From positions 1 to 44,286 of the forward strand of contig JAODMW010000127.1 of the NCBI GenBank assembly GCA_025464815.1: DNA of 44,286 bases, written 5' to 3'. The notes under the pieces are model-generated. The model did not search any database. It saw nothing but the letters and a program-made list of their open reading frames with translations, and was not told the DNA's origin. Of the stretch, positions 8,598-17,255 are shown one piece after another; position 1 is the first letter of the stretch, and each line of letters begins with the position of its first letter. Both the position numbers and the translations under genes were made by a program. The stretch is from Microbacteriaceae bacterium (GTDB lineage Bacteria > Actinomycetota > Actinomycetes > Actinomycetales > Microbacteriaceae).

Positions 8598-9957
8598 GGG
8601 CATCCGAAATGAAGACGTTCTTGGTCTCGGTGAAGGCGGCAGCGGCATCCGGGCCGAGTTCGCGGCCGAGGCCGCTCTGCTTGAAGCCGCCGAACGGTGT
8701 CGAGTAGCGCACCGAGGAGTGGGAGTTCACCGAGAGGTTGCCGCTCTCGATGCCACGGGAGACACGGATGGCGCGGCCGACGTCGCGCGTCCAGATCGAG
8801 CCGCTCAGCCCGTAGTCACCCGCATTCGCGAGGGCGATGGCGTCGGCCTCGTCGTCGAAGGGCAGCACGGAGACGACGGGACCGAAGATTTCCTCTGTGA
8901 CGACGCGGTCACTCCGGGAGCCGGGAAGCAGTACCGTCGGCGGGAACCAGAAGCCCGGGCCATCCGGAGCACTGCCGCGAAAAGCGACCTGCGAGTCGTC
9001 GGGAACATAGGACCGCACCTTGGCGAGGTGTACCGCGGAGACGAGCGGCCCCATCTCGGTGGCTTCGAGACCGGGCGAACCGACCCGCACCCCCTTCACC
9101 GCCGGCTCGAGAAAATGCAGGAATTTGTCGAGAACACTGCGCTCGACGAGGATTCTGGAGCGCGCGCAGCAGTCTTGTCCTGCGTTTTCGAACACTGCGT
9201 AGGGAGCGGTCGCCGCGGCCTTCTCCAGGTCGGAGTCGGCGAACACGACGTTCGCGCTCTTCCCGCCGAGCTCGAGCGTCACGGCCTTCACCTGCGCGGC
9301 ACATCCCGCCATCACCTTCTTGCCGACGGCCGTCGAGCCGGTGAAGACGATCTTGCGCACATCCGGATGCGTGACGAAACGTTCGCCGACTACATCGCCT
9401 CGGCCGGGCAGCACCTGGAACAGCCCAGGCGGGAGCCCCGACTCGAGCGCGAGCTCGCCGAGCCGGATGGCGGTGAGCGGGGTCCACTCCGCCGGCTTGA
9501 GCAGCACGGCGTTGCCGGCGGCGAGCGCGGGAGCGAAACCCCAGCTCGCGATGGTCATCGGAAAGTTCCAAGGCACGATCACTCCGACGACACCCAACGG
9601 TTCGAGGAAGGTGACGTCGAGGCCTCCGGCGACAGGGATCTGCTTGCCGATCATCCGTTCTGGCGCGGCGGCGTAGTAGTCGAGCACGTCACGAACGTGC
9701 CCGGCCTCCCACCTGGCCTGGGTGATCGGATGCCCGGAGTTGGCCATCTCGAGCTGTGCGAGGTTCTCCAGGTCTCCGTCGACCGCGCGGGCGAATCGCC
9801 GCAAGCCCGCGGCGCGGTCGGCCGGAGCGAGTGCAGCCCACTTCCGCTGCGCCAGCAGGGCCCGCGTCACGGCGTAGTCCACCTGCTCGACGGTCGAATG
9901 TTCGACTTCCTGCAGCACGGTCTCGTCCGCCGGGTTCAACAGGGTGATACCGCTCAT
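8593..9957 (-). CDS. Aldehyde dehydrogenase (PuuC/BetB-like)
   Basis: PLGVVGVIVPWNFPM, VTLELGGKSANVVFADSDL, FENAGQDCCARSRI; ATG at 9957 overlaps the upstream stop (ATGA). Confidence 0.92.
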   Translation of the reverse strand: MSGITLLNPADETVLQEVEHSTVEQVDYAVTRALLAQRKWAALAPADRAAGLRRFARAVDGDLENLAQLEMANSGHPITQARWEAGHVRDVLDYYAAAPERMIGKQIPVAGGLDVTFLEPLGVVGVIVPWNFPMTIASWGFAPALAAGNAVLLKPAEWTPLTAIRLGELALESGLPPGLFQVLPGRGDVVGERFVTHPDVRKIVFTGSTAVGKKVMAGCAAQVKAVTLELGGKSANVVFADSDLEKAAATAPYAVFENAGQDCCARSRILVERSVLDKFLHFLEPAVKGVRVGSPGLEATEMGPLVSAVHLAKVRSYVPDDSQVAFRGSAPDGPGFWFPPTVLLPGSRSDRVVTEEIFGPVVSVLPFDDEADAIALANAGDYGLSGSIWTRDVGRAIRVSRGIESGNLSVNSHSSVRYSTPFGGFKQSGLGRELGPDAAAAFTETKNVFISDAR

Positions 9958-10703
9958 CTCATCGCCTTTCGCGCCGCATCCACGAGCCCCTGGAACAGCC
10001 GGAGGTCGTCCGGCGTCTGCTCGGGATGCCACTGCACGGCCACCCCGAACGGAACGCCCTGCAATTCCACCGCCTCGACGACGCCGTCGTCGCTGCGCGC
10101 GGTTACCCGAAGCCTCTCCGCCACGCGGTCGATGGCCTGGTGGTGGTAGACCTCCACCGAGAGCTCGTCGGTGCCGATCATGGTGCCCACTGCGCTGTCG
10201 GGTTCGGCCAGAACACCGACCATGCTGAATTCGCCGCCGCCGAGCTGGTACCTGTTTGAGCCGATGACCTCCGGCAGATGCTGGTGCAGCGTTCCGCCGA
10301 GGGTCACGTTGAGTATCTGGGCGCCGCGACAGATGCCGAGGAACGGCAGCTCCCTCTCGATCGCCGCGGTGAGCAGCGCACCCTCCCACGCGTCGCGGTC
10401 GGTGCGCGGTGCATCCGTGGTCTCATGCCGCTCCTGCCCGTAGAGTGCAGGGTCGACGTCTTTGCCGCCGGTGACGATAAGCCCGTCGAGACCGTCGAGC
10501 ACCCGGGCCGCGATTCCGGCGGAAACCGGCTGTGGCGGCAGCAGCACCGCTATGCCGCCCGCGCGGATCACGGCCTCGAAGTACAGCTTCGGCAGGAACG
10601 CCGCCGGCACGTCCCATACTCCGGTCTGCGCCTGTTCGAGATAGGTGGTCAGGCCGATGATGGGTGCAACCGTGGGTCGAGTAAGGCCGTCCACGGCCGC
10701 CAC
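9954..10703 (-). CDS. Gamma-glutamyl-gamma-aminobutyrate hydrolase-like class I glutamine amidotransferase (PuuD-like); start codon uncertain
   Basis: PIIGLTTYLEQAQTGVWDVPAAFLPKLYFEAVIRAGGIAVLLPPQ, GGKDVDPALYGQ, LPFLGICRGAQILNVTLGGTLHQHL, VQWHPEQT. In-frame GTGs at 10703 or 10694 lie inside a 33-bp repeat; the track start at 11039 runs antisense into the GS gene. Confidence 0.85.
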   Translation of the reverse strand: MAAVDGLTRPTVAPIIGLTTYLEQAQTGVWDVPAAFLPKLYFEAVIRAGGIAVLLPPQPVSAGIAARVLDGLDGLIVTGGKDVDPALYGQERHETTDAPRTDRDAWEGALLTAAIERELPFLGICRGAQILNVTLGGTLHQHLPEVIGSNRYQLGGGEFSMVGVLAEPDSAVGTMIGTDELSVEVYHHQAIDRVAERLRVTARSDDGVVEAVELQGVPFGVAVQWHPEQTPDDLRLFQGLVDAARKAMR

Positions 10704-10830
10704 CGCGGGTCGAGTAAGGCCGTCCACGGCCGCAACTGCGGGTCGAGTAAGGCCGTCCACGGCCTGTATCGAGGCCTCATCTATGCCGCGAGGAGGTCTC
10801 GATACAGGCCGTGAACGACCTACTCGACCC
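10674..10830. repeat. REP/BIME-like repeat array 2 (33-bp tandem plus inverted unit)
   Basis: GGGTCGAGTAAGGCCGTCCACGGCC at 10674, 10707 and 10740 (33-bp period); third copy extends CTGTATCGAGGCCTC; inverted copy GAGGTCTCGATACAGGCCGTGAACGACCTACTCGACCC at 10793-10830. Confidence 0.92.
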
Positions 10831-10839
10831 GCAGGCGTT

Positions 10840-12207
10840 TCAGAACCGCTCAAAACCGCGAACCCTCTCCCAGTCGGTGATCGCGGCATCGAAAGCCGCG
10901 ACCTCGATACGAGCGTTGTTGAGGTAATGCTCGACGACATCCGCGCCGAATGCCTCGCGGGCGATCTCGGACTGGCCGAACAGTCCGGCCGCTTCGCGGA
11001 GCGTCGACGGCACGCGAGGTGCATCGCTGTTGTAGGCATTGCCTTCCAGCATCGGCTCGAGCTCGAGCTCGTGCTCGATCCCGTAGAGGCCGCCGGCGAT
11101 GAGGGCCGCGACAGCCAGGTACTGATTCACGTCGCCGCCGGGCACTCGGTTCTCGACCCGCATGCCGAGACCATGGCCGACGACCCGCAGGCTGCAGGTG
11201 CGGTTGTCGAGTCCCCAGGCGACGGCGGTCGGCGCGAAGCTGCCGTCGACGTAACGCTTGTACGAGTTGATGTTGGGGGCGAAGAACAGGGTGAGTTCGC
11301 GCATCGTTTTGAGCTGGCCGGCGAGGAAGTGGCGGAACATCTTCGACATCCCGAGTTCGTCCGAAGAGTCGGCGAAGACCGCGCTGCCGTCCGTGCCGCG
11401 GAAGGAGATGTGGATATGGCACGAGTTGCCCTCGCGCTCGTTGTACTTCGCCATGAACGTCAGCGCCTTGCCGTGCTTGTCGGCGATCTCCTTCGCGCCG
11501 TTCTTGTAGATCGAGTGGTTGTCGCAGGTGGTGAGCGCGTCTTCGTAGCGGAACGCGATCTCCTGCTGGCCGAGGTTGCACTCGCCCTTGACGCCCTCGC
11601 AGTACATGCCGGCGCCCTCCATGCTGACGCGGATGTCGCGCAGCAGCGGTTCCATGCGCGTCGAGGCGAGCAGCGCGTAATCGATGTTGTAGTCGCTGGC
11701 CGGAGTCAATCCGACATATCCCCTGCTCCAGGCATCCCGATAGCTGTTGTCGAAGACGATGAACTCGAGCTCGGTGCCCACATAGGGCACGAGACCCTTC
11801 GCGGCGAGCCTGGCGATCTGTTTCTTGAGAATTTCGCGCGGAGCCGGGGGAACCGGGGTCTCGTCGAGCCAGGTGAGATCCGCCATGACGAGTGCAGTAC
11901 CGGGAAGCCATGGTAGGAGCCTCATCGTGGAGAGGTCGGGGATCATGGCCATGTCGCCGTAGCCCTTCTCCCACGACGAGATCCGGTAGCCGTCGACCGT
12001 GTTCATCTCGACGTCGACCGCGAGCAGGTAGTTGCAGCACTCGGCACCGTGCTGGCTGATCTCCTCCTTGAACAGGCGAGCGGATGCCCGCTTGCCGACC
12101 AGGCGACCCTGCATGTCGGTGAACGCGACGATGACAGTGTCGATCTCGCCGGCGTCGATGAGGGCATTGAGCTGGTCTGTGGTGAGCATTCCCGTGCGTA
12201 CGGTCAT
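10840..12207 (-). CDS. Glutamine synthetase-like gamma-glutamyl-amine ligase (GlnA3/GlnA4/PuuA type)
   Basis: GTELEFIVFDNSYRDAW, EGVKGECNLGQQEIAFRY, EGNSCHIHISFRGTDGSAVF, NINSYKRYVDGSFAPTAVAWGLDNRTCSLRV. Confidence 0.92.
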   Translation of the reverse strand: MTVRTGMLTTDQLNALIDAGEIDTVIVAFTDMQGRLVGKRASARLFKEEISQHGAECCNYLLAVDVEMNTVDGYRISSWEKGYGDMAMIPDLSTMRLLPWLPGTALVMADLTWLDETPVPPAPREILKKQIARLAAKGLVPYVGTELEFIVFDNSYRDAWSRGYVGLTPASDYNIDYALLASTRMEPLLRDIRVSMEGAGMYCEGVKGECNLGQQEIAFRYEDALTTCDNHSIYKNGAKEIADKHGKALTFMAKYNEREGNSCHIHISFRGTDGSAVFADSSDELGMSKMFRHFLAGQLKTMRELTLFFAPNINSYKRYVDGSFAPTAVAWGLDNRTCSLRVVGHGLGMRVENRVPGGDVNQYLAVAALIAGGLYGIEHELELEPMLEGNAYNSDAPRVPSTLREAAGLFGQSEIAREAFGADVVEHYLNNARIEVAAFDAAITDWERVRGFERF

Positions 12208-12393
12208 CGCGTTCTCCTCGTCGATCGGGTCAATCTCCGACCATTACACCACGAGCCGCCCGATCGATTCGAAGATGCCGTAACAAGTTATTTACATCTA
12301 AAGGTAGACAACAGGTACCAATAAACGGCAGGCTCATGCCCAAACCGCGCAGGCCCCCGCCTGCGCTTGAGCCAATCGTTCTGGGAGGAACGC

Positions 12394-13914
12394 ATGACCG
12401 ACAGCAACAGGAGCGTCTCCGGCGTCACGTATGCCAAGGCGGAGGCCGGATACTTCGAGAAACGGACCCTCAAACGTTCGGCCGGTGTGTGGGGTCTCTG
12501 GGGTCTCGGCATCGCAGCCGTCATCTCCGGTGACTTCTCAGGCTGGAACCTCGGCCTCGCAGCGTCCGGCTGGGGCGGCATGGTCGTCGCCTTCGTCATC
12601 GTGGTGGTCATGTACTTCGGGATGTTGTTCAGCATCGGCGAGATGTCGGCGGCCATGCCCCACACCGGCGGCGCCTACTCCTTCGCCCGAGCCGCGATGG
12701 GACCGTGGGGCGGCTTCGTCACCGGGCTTGCGGAGACCATCGAGTACGTGGCGACGACGGCGGTCATCGTCTACTTCTCCGCCGGCTATGCGAACGGCAT
12801 CACCGCCACCTTCGGTCTCGAACTGCCCACCTGGGTCTGGTGGATCATCCTCTACATCGTTTTCATCGCGCTCAACACGGCCGGTGCGTCGATCTCGTTC
12901 AAGTTCGCCGTGATCGTCTCGATCATCTCGATCGGAATCCTCGCGGTGTTCGCGATCGCCGCGCTCGTCTCTGGAGCCTTCAGCTTCGACCACCTCTTCG
13001 ATGTGAAACCGGATGCGGGCCAAAGCGCGTTCCTGCCCCACGGGCTCTTCCCGATCCTGCTCGTTCTGCCGTTCGCGATGTGGTTCTTCCTCGGCATCGA
13101 GGAGCTGCCGCTCGCGGCGGAGGAGGCACACAACCCGGCCAAGGACATCCCGAAGGCCGGCATCGTCGGCATGATCACCCTCGTCGTCTGCGGCGCCGTG
13201 GTGCTCCTACTCAACCCCGGAGTCAACGGCTCGAAAGCGCTGTCGACATCCGGCGAGCCCCTGCTCGACGGGTTCCGCGCCATCCTTCCCGATGGTCTCG
13301 CCGCGGTGCTCTCCGCTTTCGCGCTCATCGGCCTGCTCGCCTCGCTGCAGGGCATCATGTTCGCCTACGGGCGCAACATGTACTCGCTCTCGCGCGCCGG
13401 CTACTACCCGAAGGCGCTCTCGCTGACGGGCAAGCGCCAGACGCCGTGGGTCGCGCTCATCGTGGGCGCCGTCATCGGCTTCATCGCGATGATCATCGTC
13501 GACCTCACCGGTGGCGCCAGCGGTTCGGGCGGCGCGATCGTCCTGAACATCGCGGTCTGGGGCGCGGTGCTCTCCTACCTCCTGCAGATGATCTCCTTCG
13601 TCGTGCTTCGAAAGAGGTTCCCGAGCGCCAAACGGCCGTACAAGAGCCCCGTCGGCATCGTCGGTGCCGTGGTCGCGGGTGTCATCGCGGCAGTGACCTT
13701 CGTCGGATTTCTGCTCAACCCGCCCTTCCTGCCCGCCATCGTGGCTATCGCGGTCGTATATATCGTGATGCTCGTGCTGTTCGCGCTCTTCGGGCGCAAG
13801 CGTCTCGTGCTCTCACCGGAGGAGGAGTATGCGCTGAGCGGCGGGCTGCACGGCGATCCGCAGGCCGAAGGCTACGACGCCATGGAGAAAGAAGTCTTCG
13901 ACACGAAACTCTGA
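12394..13914 (+). CDS. APC-superfamily amino acid/amine permease, ethanolamine-permease-like
   Basis: GLWGLGIAAVISGDFSGWNLGLAASGWGGMVVA...SIGEMSAAMPHTGGAYSFARAAMGPWGGFVTGLAETIEY resembles ethanolamine permease (EAT) subfamily; GGGAGGAA Shine-Dalgarno before ATG 12394. Confidence 0.88.
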   Translation: MTDSNRSVSGVTYAKAEAGYFEKRTLKRSAGVWGLWGLGIAAVISGDFSGWNLGLAASGWGGMVVAFVIVVVMYFGMLFSIGEMSAAMPHTGGAYSFARAAMGPWGGFVTGLAETIEYVATTAVIVYFSAGYANGITATFGLELPTWVWWIILYIVFIALNTAGASISFKFAVIVSIISIGILAVFAIAALVSGAFSFDHLFDVKPDAGQSAFLPHGLFPILLVLPFAMWFFLGIEELPLAAEEAHNPAKDIPKAGIVGMITLVVCGAVVLLLNPGVNGSKALSTSGEPLLDGFRAILPDGLAAVLSAFALIGLLASLQGIMFAYGRNMYSLSRAGYYPKALSLTGKRQTPWVALIVGAVIGFIAMIIVDLTGGASGSGGAIVLNIAVWGAVLSYLLQMISFVVLRKRFPSAKRPYKSPVGIVGAVVAGVIAAVTFVGFLLNPPFLPAIVAIAVVYIVMLVLFALFGRKRLVLSPEEEYALSGGLHGDPQAEGYDAMEKEVFDTKL

Positions 13915-13930
13915 GACGAGAATCACCGGC

Positions 13931-13961
13931 ATGGGGTCGGCGGCGTGTCCTCCGGCCCCAT
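13931..13961 (+). terminator. Candidate hairpin terminator after the permease
   Basis: ATGGGGTCGG ... CCGGCCCCAT stem 16 nt after the permease stop. Confidence 0.5.
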
Positions 13962-14020
13962 CGATCGTCGCAATCAATAATGAGGAAACGATCGTCCCGC
14001 GTGATTGAAGGTCAGCCGAC

Positions 14021-14461
14021 ATGTCCGATGCAGGAAAACGCACCCGCGAGGTCAGCTCAGCGGAGTACGAGGAGCTTCAGGAACTCGTCTATGAGCTTGT
14101 TCGCGAGCGCCTGATCGCCGCGATCGGTGCCGGGGGCATGTGGAGCATCGACTTCCGCAAGCCCGGCAACAGCGATACGGTCTTCGGCGAGACGGTGGCC
14201 GAGCGCCTCGCCTGGGACGTGGCCGCCCATATCGCCCCGCACCAGCCCGCCGCCAACGTGCATTCGGCCCAGCCGGTCGCTGAAGTGATCGACGAACGGC
14301 CCCTCGAGACAGCCTCGAGCACCGCCACCGTGCAATCTGCGGCATACGTCGCCCCGCCGGAGTGGGCGCGCTTCGCCCCGCCGACGACCAAGGCCGTGGA
14401 AATCGACCCGCCCGCTGCCGAAGTCCTCAAAGAGCACGCCTCGCAGCAACTGGTCGCATAG
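14021..14461 (+). CDS. Hypothetical protein (146 aa)
   Basis: MSDAGKRTREVSSAEYEELQELVYELVRERLIAAIGAGGMWSIDFRKPGNSDTVFGETVAERLAWDV; no family recognised. Confidence 0.6.
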   Translation: MSDAGKRTREVSSAEYEELQELVYELVRERLIAAIGAGGMWSIDFRKPGNSDTVFGETVAERLAWDVAAHIAPHQPAANVHSAQPVAEVIDERPLETASSTATVQSAAYVAPPEWARFAPPTTKAVEIDPPAAEVLKEHASQQLVA

Positions 14462-14464
14462 GCC

Positions 14465-14956
14465 CTACACGCAGTACAGCGCCATCACGGCCAGGCCGGC
14501 CGCGGTCATCGTCACGGAAGCCACCCAGGTGGGCGCCGGGATCTTCTCACCGCCGTGCACCCGAAGGCCGAGCACGAGCAGCCGCAGCACCAGCCACAGC
14601 ACGCCGACGACGATCATCCCCGCGCCACGGTCGAGGCTCAGCAGGTGCTGGTGCTCCACGTCGCTCCCGGTTCCCCCGCCGCTGTGAGCCTCGCTCCCGA
14701 CCGCGATGACGAGCAATCCCGCCATGGCCCAGAAGTCCAGCAGGTGTTCCCAGCCGACGAGGTGCTTGCGTGCCACAGGCGCATAGGCGATGGCCGCTAT
14801 CATCAGCACACCCGCGCCGCCGAGACACCGCAGCGGCGAATGCGCACCGACCATGCTGGCGGCCATCACGGCCAGCATGATGCCGTGCGCGAGCACGCCA
14901 CCGAGCGGAATGCGCAGGGTGGGGCGCACGGCACTCGCCGCACGCCCCATGGTCAT
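14465..14956 (-). CDS. Hypothetical polytopic membrane protein (163 aa)
   Basis: Several hydrophobic segments; start overlaps the stop of the upstream ALDH. Confidence 0.65.
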   Translation of the reverse strand: MTMGRAASAVRPTLRIPLGGVLAHGIMLAVMAASMVGAHSPLRCLGGAGVLMIAAIAYAPVARKHLVGWEHLLDFWAMAGLLVIAVGSEAHSGGGTGSDVEHQHLLSLDRGAGMIVVGVLWLVLRLLVLGLRVHGGEKIPAPTWVASVTMTAAGLAVMALYCV

Positions 14957-16332
14957 CAGGCCTGCCAGATGGTCTTGATGTTCACGAACTCGCGGATGCC
15001 GAATGCCGACAGCTCGCGCCCGTAGCCGGAGTCCTTCACACCGCCGAAGGGCAGCCCGAAGAAGGATGCGCTGTTGCCGTTGACGAAGACGCCGCCGGAC
15101 TCGATCTCGTTCGTCAGTTTCTGGACTTCTGAGGGCTCAGAGGTCCAGACGCTCGATGCCAGCCCGAAGTCGGAGTCGTTGGAACGCTCGATGGCCTCCT
15201 CGATGCTCGACACCCGGTAGAGGCAGGCGACGGGGCCGAAGCACTCCTCGCGGTAGATACGCATCTCGGGTGTCACGCCGGTGAGAGTAGTGGCCGGATA
15301 GAACCAGCCGGGTCCGTCCGGGATCTCTCCGCCGACCAGCACGTTGGCGCCCTTGGAGCGTGCGTCTTCGACGAAGGCGTGCGCGTCGATCCGGCCCTGC
15401 TCGGTGGCCATGGGACCGAAGGAGGTTCCCTCGGCGAACGGGTCGCCCGGCTTCTGCCTGGCCATGTTCTCGAGGAACAGCCTCTCGAACTCGTCGTAGA
15501 CGTCGTCGTGGATGTAGAAGCGCTTGGCACAGATACAGCTCTGCCCGCTGTTCTGGACGCGCGAGTTGACACCGAACTCCGCCGCCTTCACGACATCCGC
15601 CGAGGGCATGACGACGAACACGTCGGTGCCACCGAGCTCGAGTACCGACTTCTTGATGTTGCGACCCGCAGCCTCGGCGACGGCGGCACCTGCGGCGACC
15701 GACCCGGTGAGGGTCACCGCCTTGATACGGCGGTCGTCGATGAGCTTGGAAGCGGCACCACCCTCGATGAGCAGGGTCTGGAAGGCGCCGGCAGGGAAGC
15801 CGGCACGCTCGAACAGTTCGCCGAGATAGAGGGCGCACTGCGGAACGCTCGACGAGTGCTTGAGCAGGCCGGTGTTGCCCGCCATCAGTGCGGGCGCGGC
15901 GAAGCGGATGACCTGCCAGAACGGGTAGTTCCACGGCATGACGGCGAGCACGGTGCCGATCGGCTGGTAGATGATCTTCGCGTCGGAGGCTCCCACCTCT
16001 TTCGGGTCGACCGGACGTTCCTCCGCGAGGTATTCCGCGGCGTGGTCCGCGTAGTGACGCATGCCGCGGGCGGACTTCGACACCTCGTACTTCGCCGTGC
16101 CGATCGTCTTGCCCATCTCGGTGGAGGCGAGGCCCGCTGCGAAGTCGAGCTCGGCATCCATGAGGTCTGCGGCCTTCCGCATCCACTCTGCACGCTGCTC
16201 GAAGGTGGTCGCCGCCATCAGAGCGTTGGCCCTGTCGGCGCGATCGAGGATCGCCTCTACCTCTTCGGCCGTATGCACATCGAAGGTCTTCTCGACCTCA
16301 CCCGTCGTCGGATTGATGGTTGCGATTGCCAT
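14956..16332 (-). CDS. NAD(P)-dependent succinate-semialdehyde dehydrogenase-like ALDH (GabD/GabD2-like)
   Basis: MAIATINPTTGEVEKTFDVHT; PIGTVLAVMPWNYPFWQVIRFAAPALMAGN; VLELGGTDVFVVMPSAD; NSGQSCICAKRFYIHDDVYDEF. Confidence 0.9.
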   Translation of the reverse strand: MAIATINPTTGEVEKTFDVHTAEEVEAILDRADRANALMAATTFEQRAEWMRKAADLMDAELDFAAGLASTEMGKTIGTAKYEVSKSARGMRHYADHAAEYLAEERPVDPKEVGASDAKIIYQPIGTVLAVMPWNYPFWQVIRFAAPALMAGNTGLLKHSSSVPQCALYLGELFERAGFPAGAFQTLLIEGGAASKLIDDRRIKAVTLTGSVAAGAAVAEAAGRNIKKSVLELGGTDVFVVMPSADVVKAAEFGVNSRVQNSGQSCICAKRFYIHDDVYDEFERLFLENMARQKPGDPFAEGTSFGPMATEQGRIDAHAFVEDARSKGANVLVGGEIPDGPGWFYPATTLTGVTPEMRIYREECFGPVACLYRVSSIEEAIERSNDSDFGLASSVWTSEPSEVQKLTNEIESGGVFVNGNSASFFGLPFGGVKDSGYGRELSAFGIREFVNIKTIWQA

Positions 16333-16367
16333 GTCAAAACTCCTTCGTTTCTGGTGGTTCTGTTCCT

Positions 16368-17255
16368 TTAGACAAGCCGTCGGGCGAGAGCCAGGGCACC
16401 GACGACGGGAGGCTGTTCGAGCAGGTGCGGACGATGCCGCGGATGCTCGGTCGCGAGCAGGCGCACGAAGACGCCGTAGAGCCGCGGCTGGTTCACGATC
16501 ACGCTGCCGCCGGCGACCACGTCGAGCCCGACGGAACCGCGAGCCAGCAGCTGCCCGACGAGATCGACCAGGTGCCGGGCTCCACTCTCGATGATCGACA
16601 GCGCGAGCGGCGAACCGGCGTCCGCAGCCGCGAAGAGGGCGGGGGCGCGACTCCCCCAGTTGTCCATCGTCGGCTCGTCGTTGACGGCCCTGGCGAGGGC
16701 CGCCGGCGCGTCGACCGCGAAGGCGGCCTGGAGCGCGGACAGCAGTCCGTCATCCGGAAGCCCGCGGTCGTAGGCGGAGAGGACCGCCTTCGTCGCTTCG
16801 CGCACCAGTCCGGGAGCACCGGCCTCGTCACCGAGCACCCAGCCCCAACCGCCGGTGATCAGGTAGTCGCCGGAAGCGTCCTGCCCGACGGCGATCGCGC
16901 CGGTGCCGGAGATGACTCCGATTCCCTCGTGGAAGCCGGCGGCCTCGACGAGCAGCGCTGCGTCGTTGACGACGGTCGAGCGCAGACCGAGCTCACCGAG
17001 TTCGTGAGCGAGTTCCCGGCAGTGCTCTGCGGTGTCGCAGCCCTGAGCGCCGACGCCCAGGGCGACGACATCCGACAGATCCGGCACTGCGATGCGCAGT
17101 CGCTCCGCGATCCAGGCGGCCGCGGCCACGGGCGGCGAGGCATCCCAGTCCTCGGAGGCGAGTTCGAGTTCCACGAGGCGTTCGCCATCGAGGTTCTCCA
17201 CGAAGACGGCGGTCTTCGTGCCTCCCATGTCCATGCCGGCGATGACGGCTGTCAC
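16368..17255 (-). CDS. BadF/BadG/BcrA/BcrD-family kinase (GlcNAc/glucosamine kinase-like)
   Basis: AGMDMGGTKTAVFVENLDG; GVISGTGAIAVGQDASGDYLITGGWGWVLGDEAGAPGLVREATK. Confidence 0.88.
   Translation of the reverse strand: MTAVIAGMDMGGTKTAVFVENLDGERLVELELASEDWDASPPVAAAAWIAERLRIAVPDLSDVVALGVGAQGCDTAEHCRELAHELGELGLRSTVVNDAALLVEAAGFHEGIGVISGTGAIAVGQDASGDYLITGGWGWVLGDEAGAPGLVREATKAVLSAYDRGLPDDGLLSALQAAFAVDAPAALARAVNDEPTMDNWGSRAPALFAAADAGSPLALSIIESGARHLVDLVGQLLARGSVGLDVVAGGSVIVNQPRLYGVFVRLLATEHPRHRPHLLEQPPVVGALALARRLV

Noticed and set aside
10674-10830. CRISPR array
   Set aside because: Only three direct units with no unique spacers of CRISPR size and no cas genes; units form REP/BIME-like inverted structures instead.
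10704-11039. N-terminal extension of the PuuD-like ORF to 11039
   Set aside because: Runs through the repeat array into a wrong frame of the GS-like gene; a start inside or just after the repeat is more plausible.
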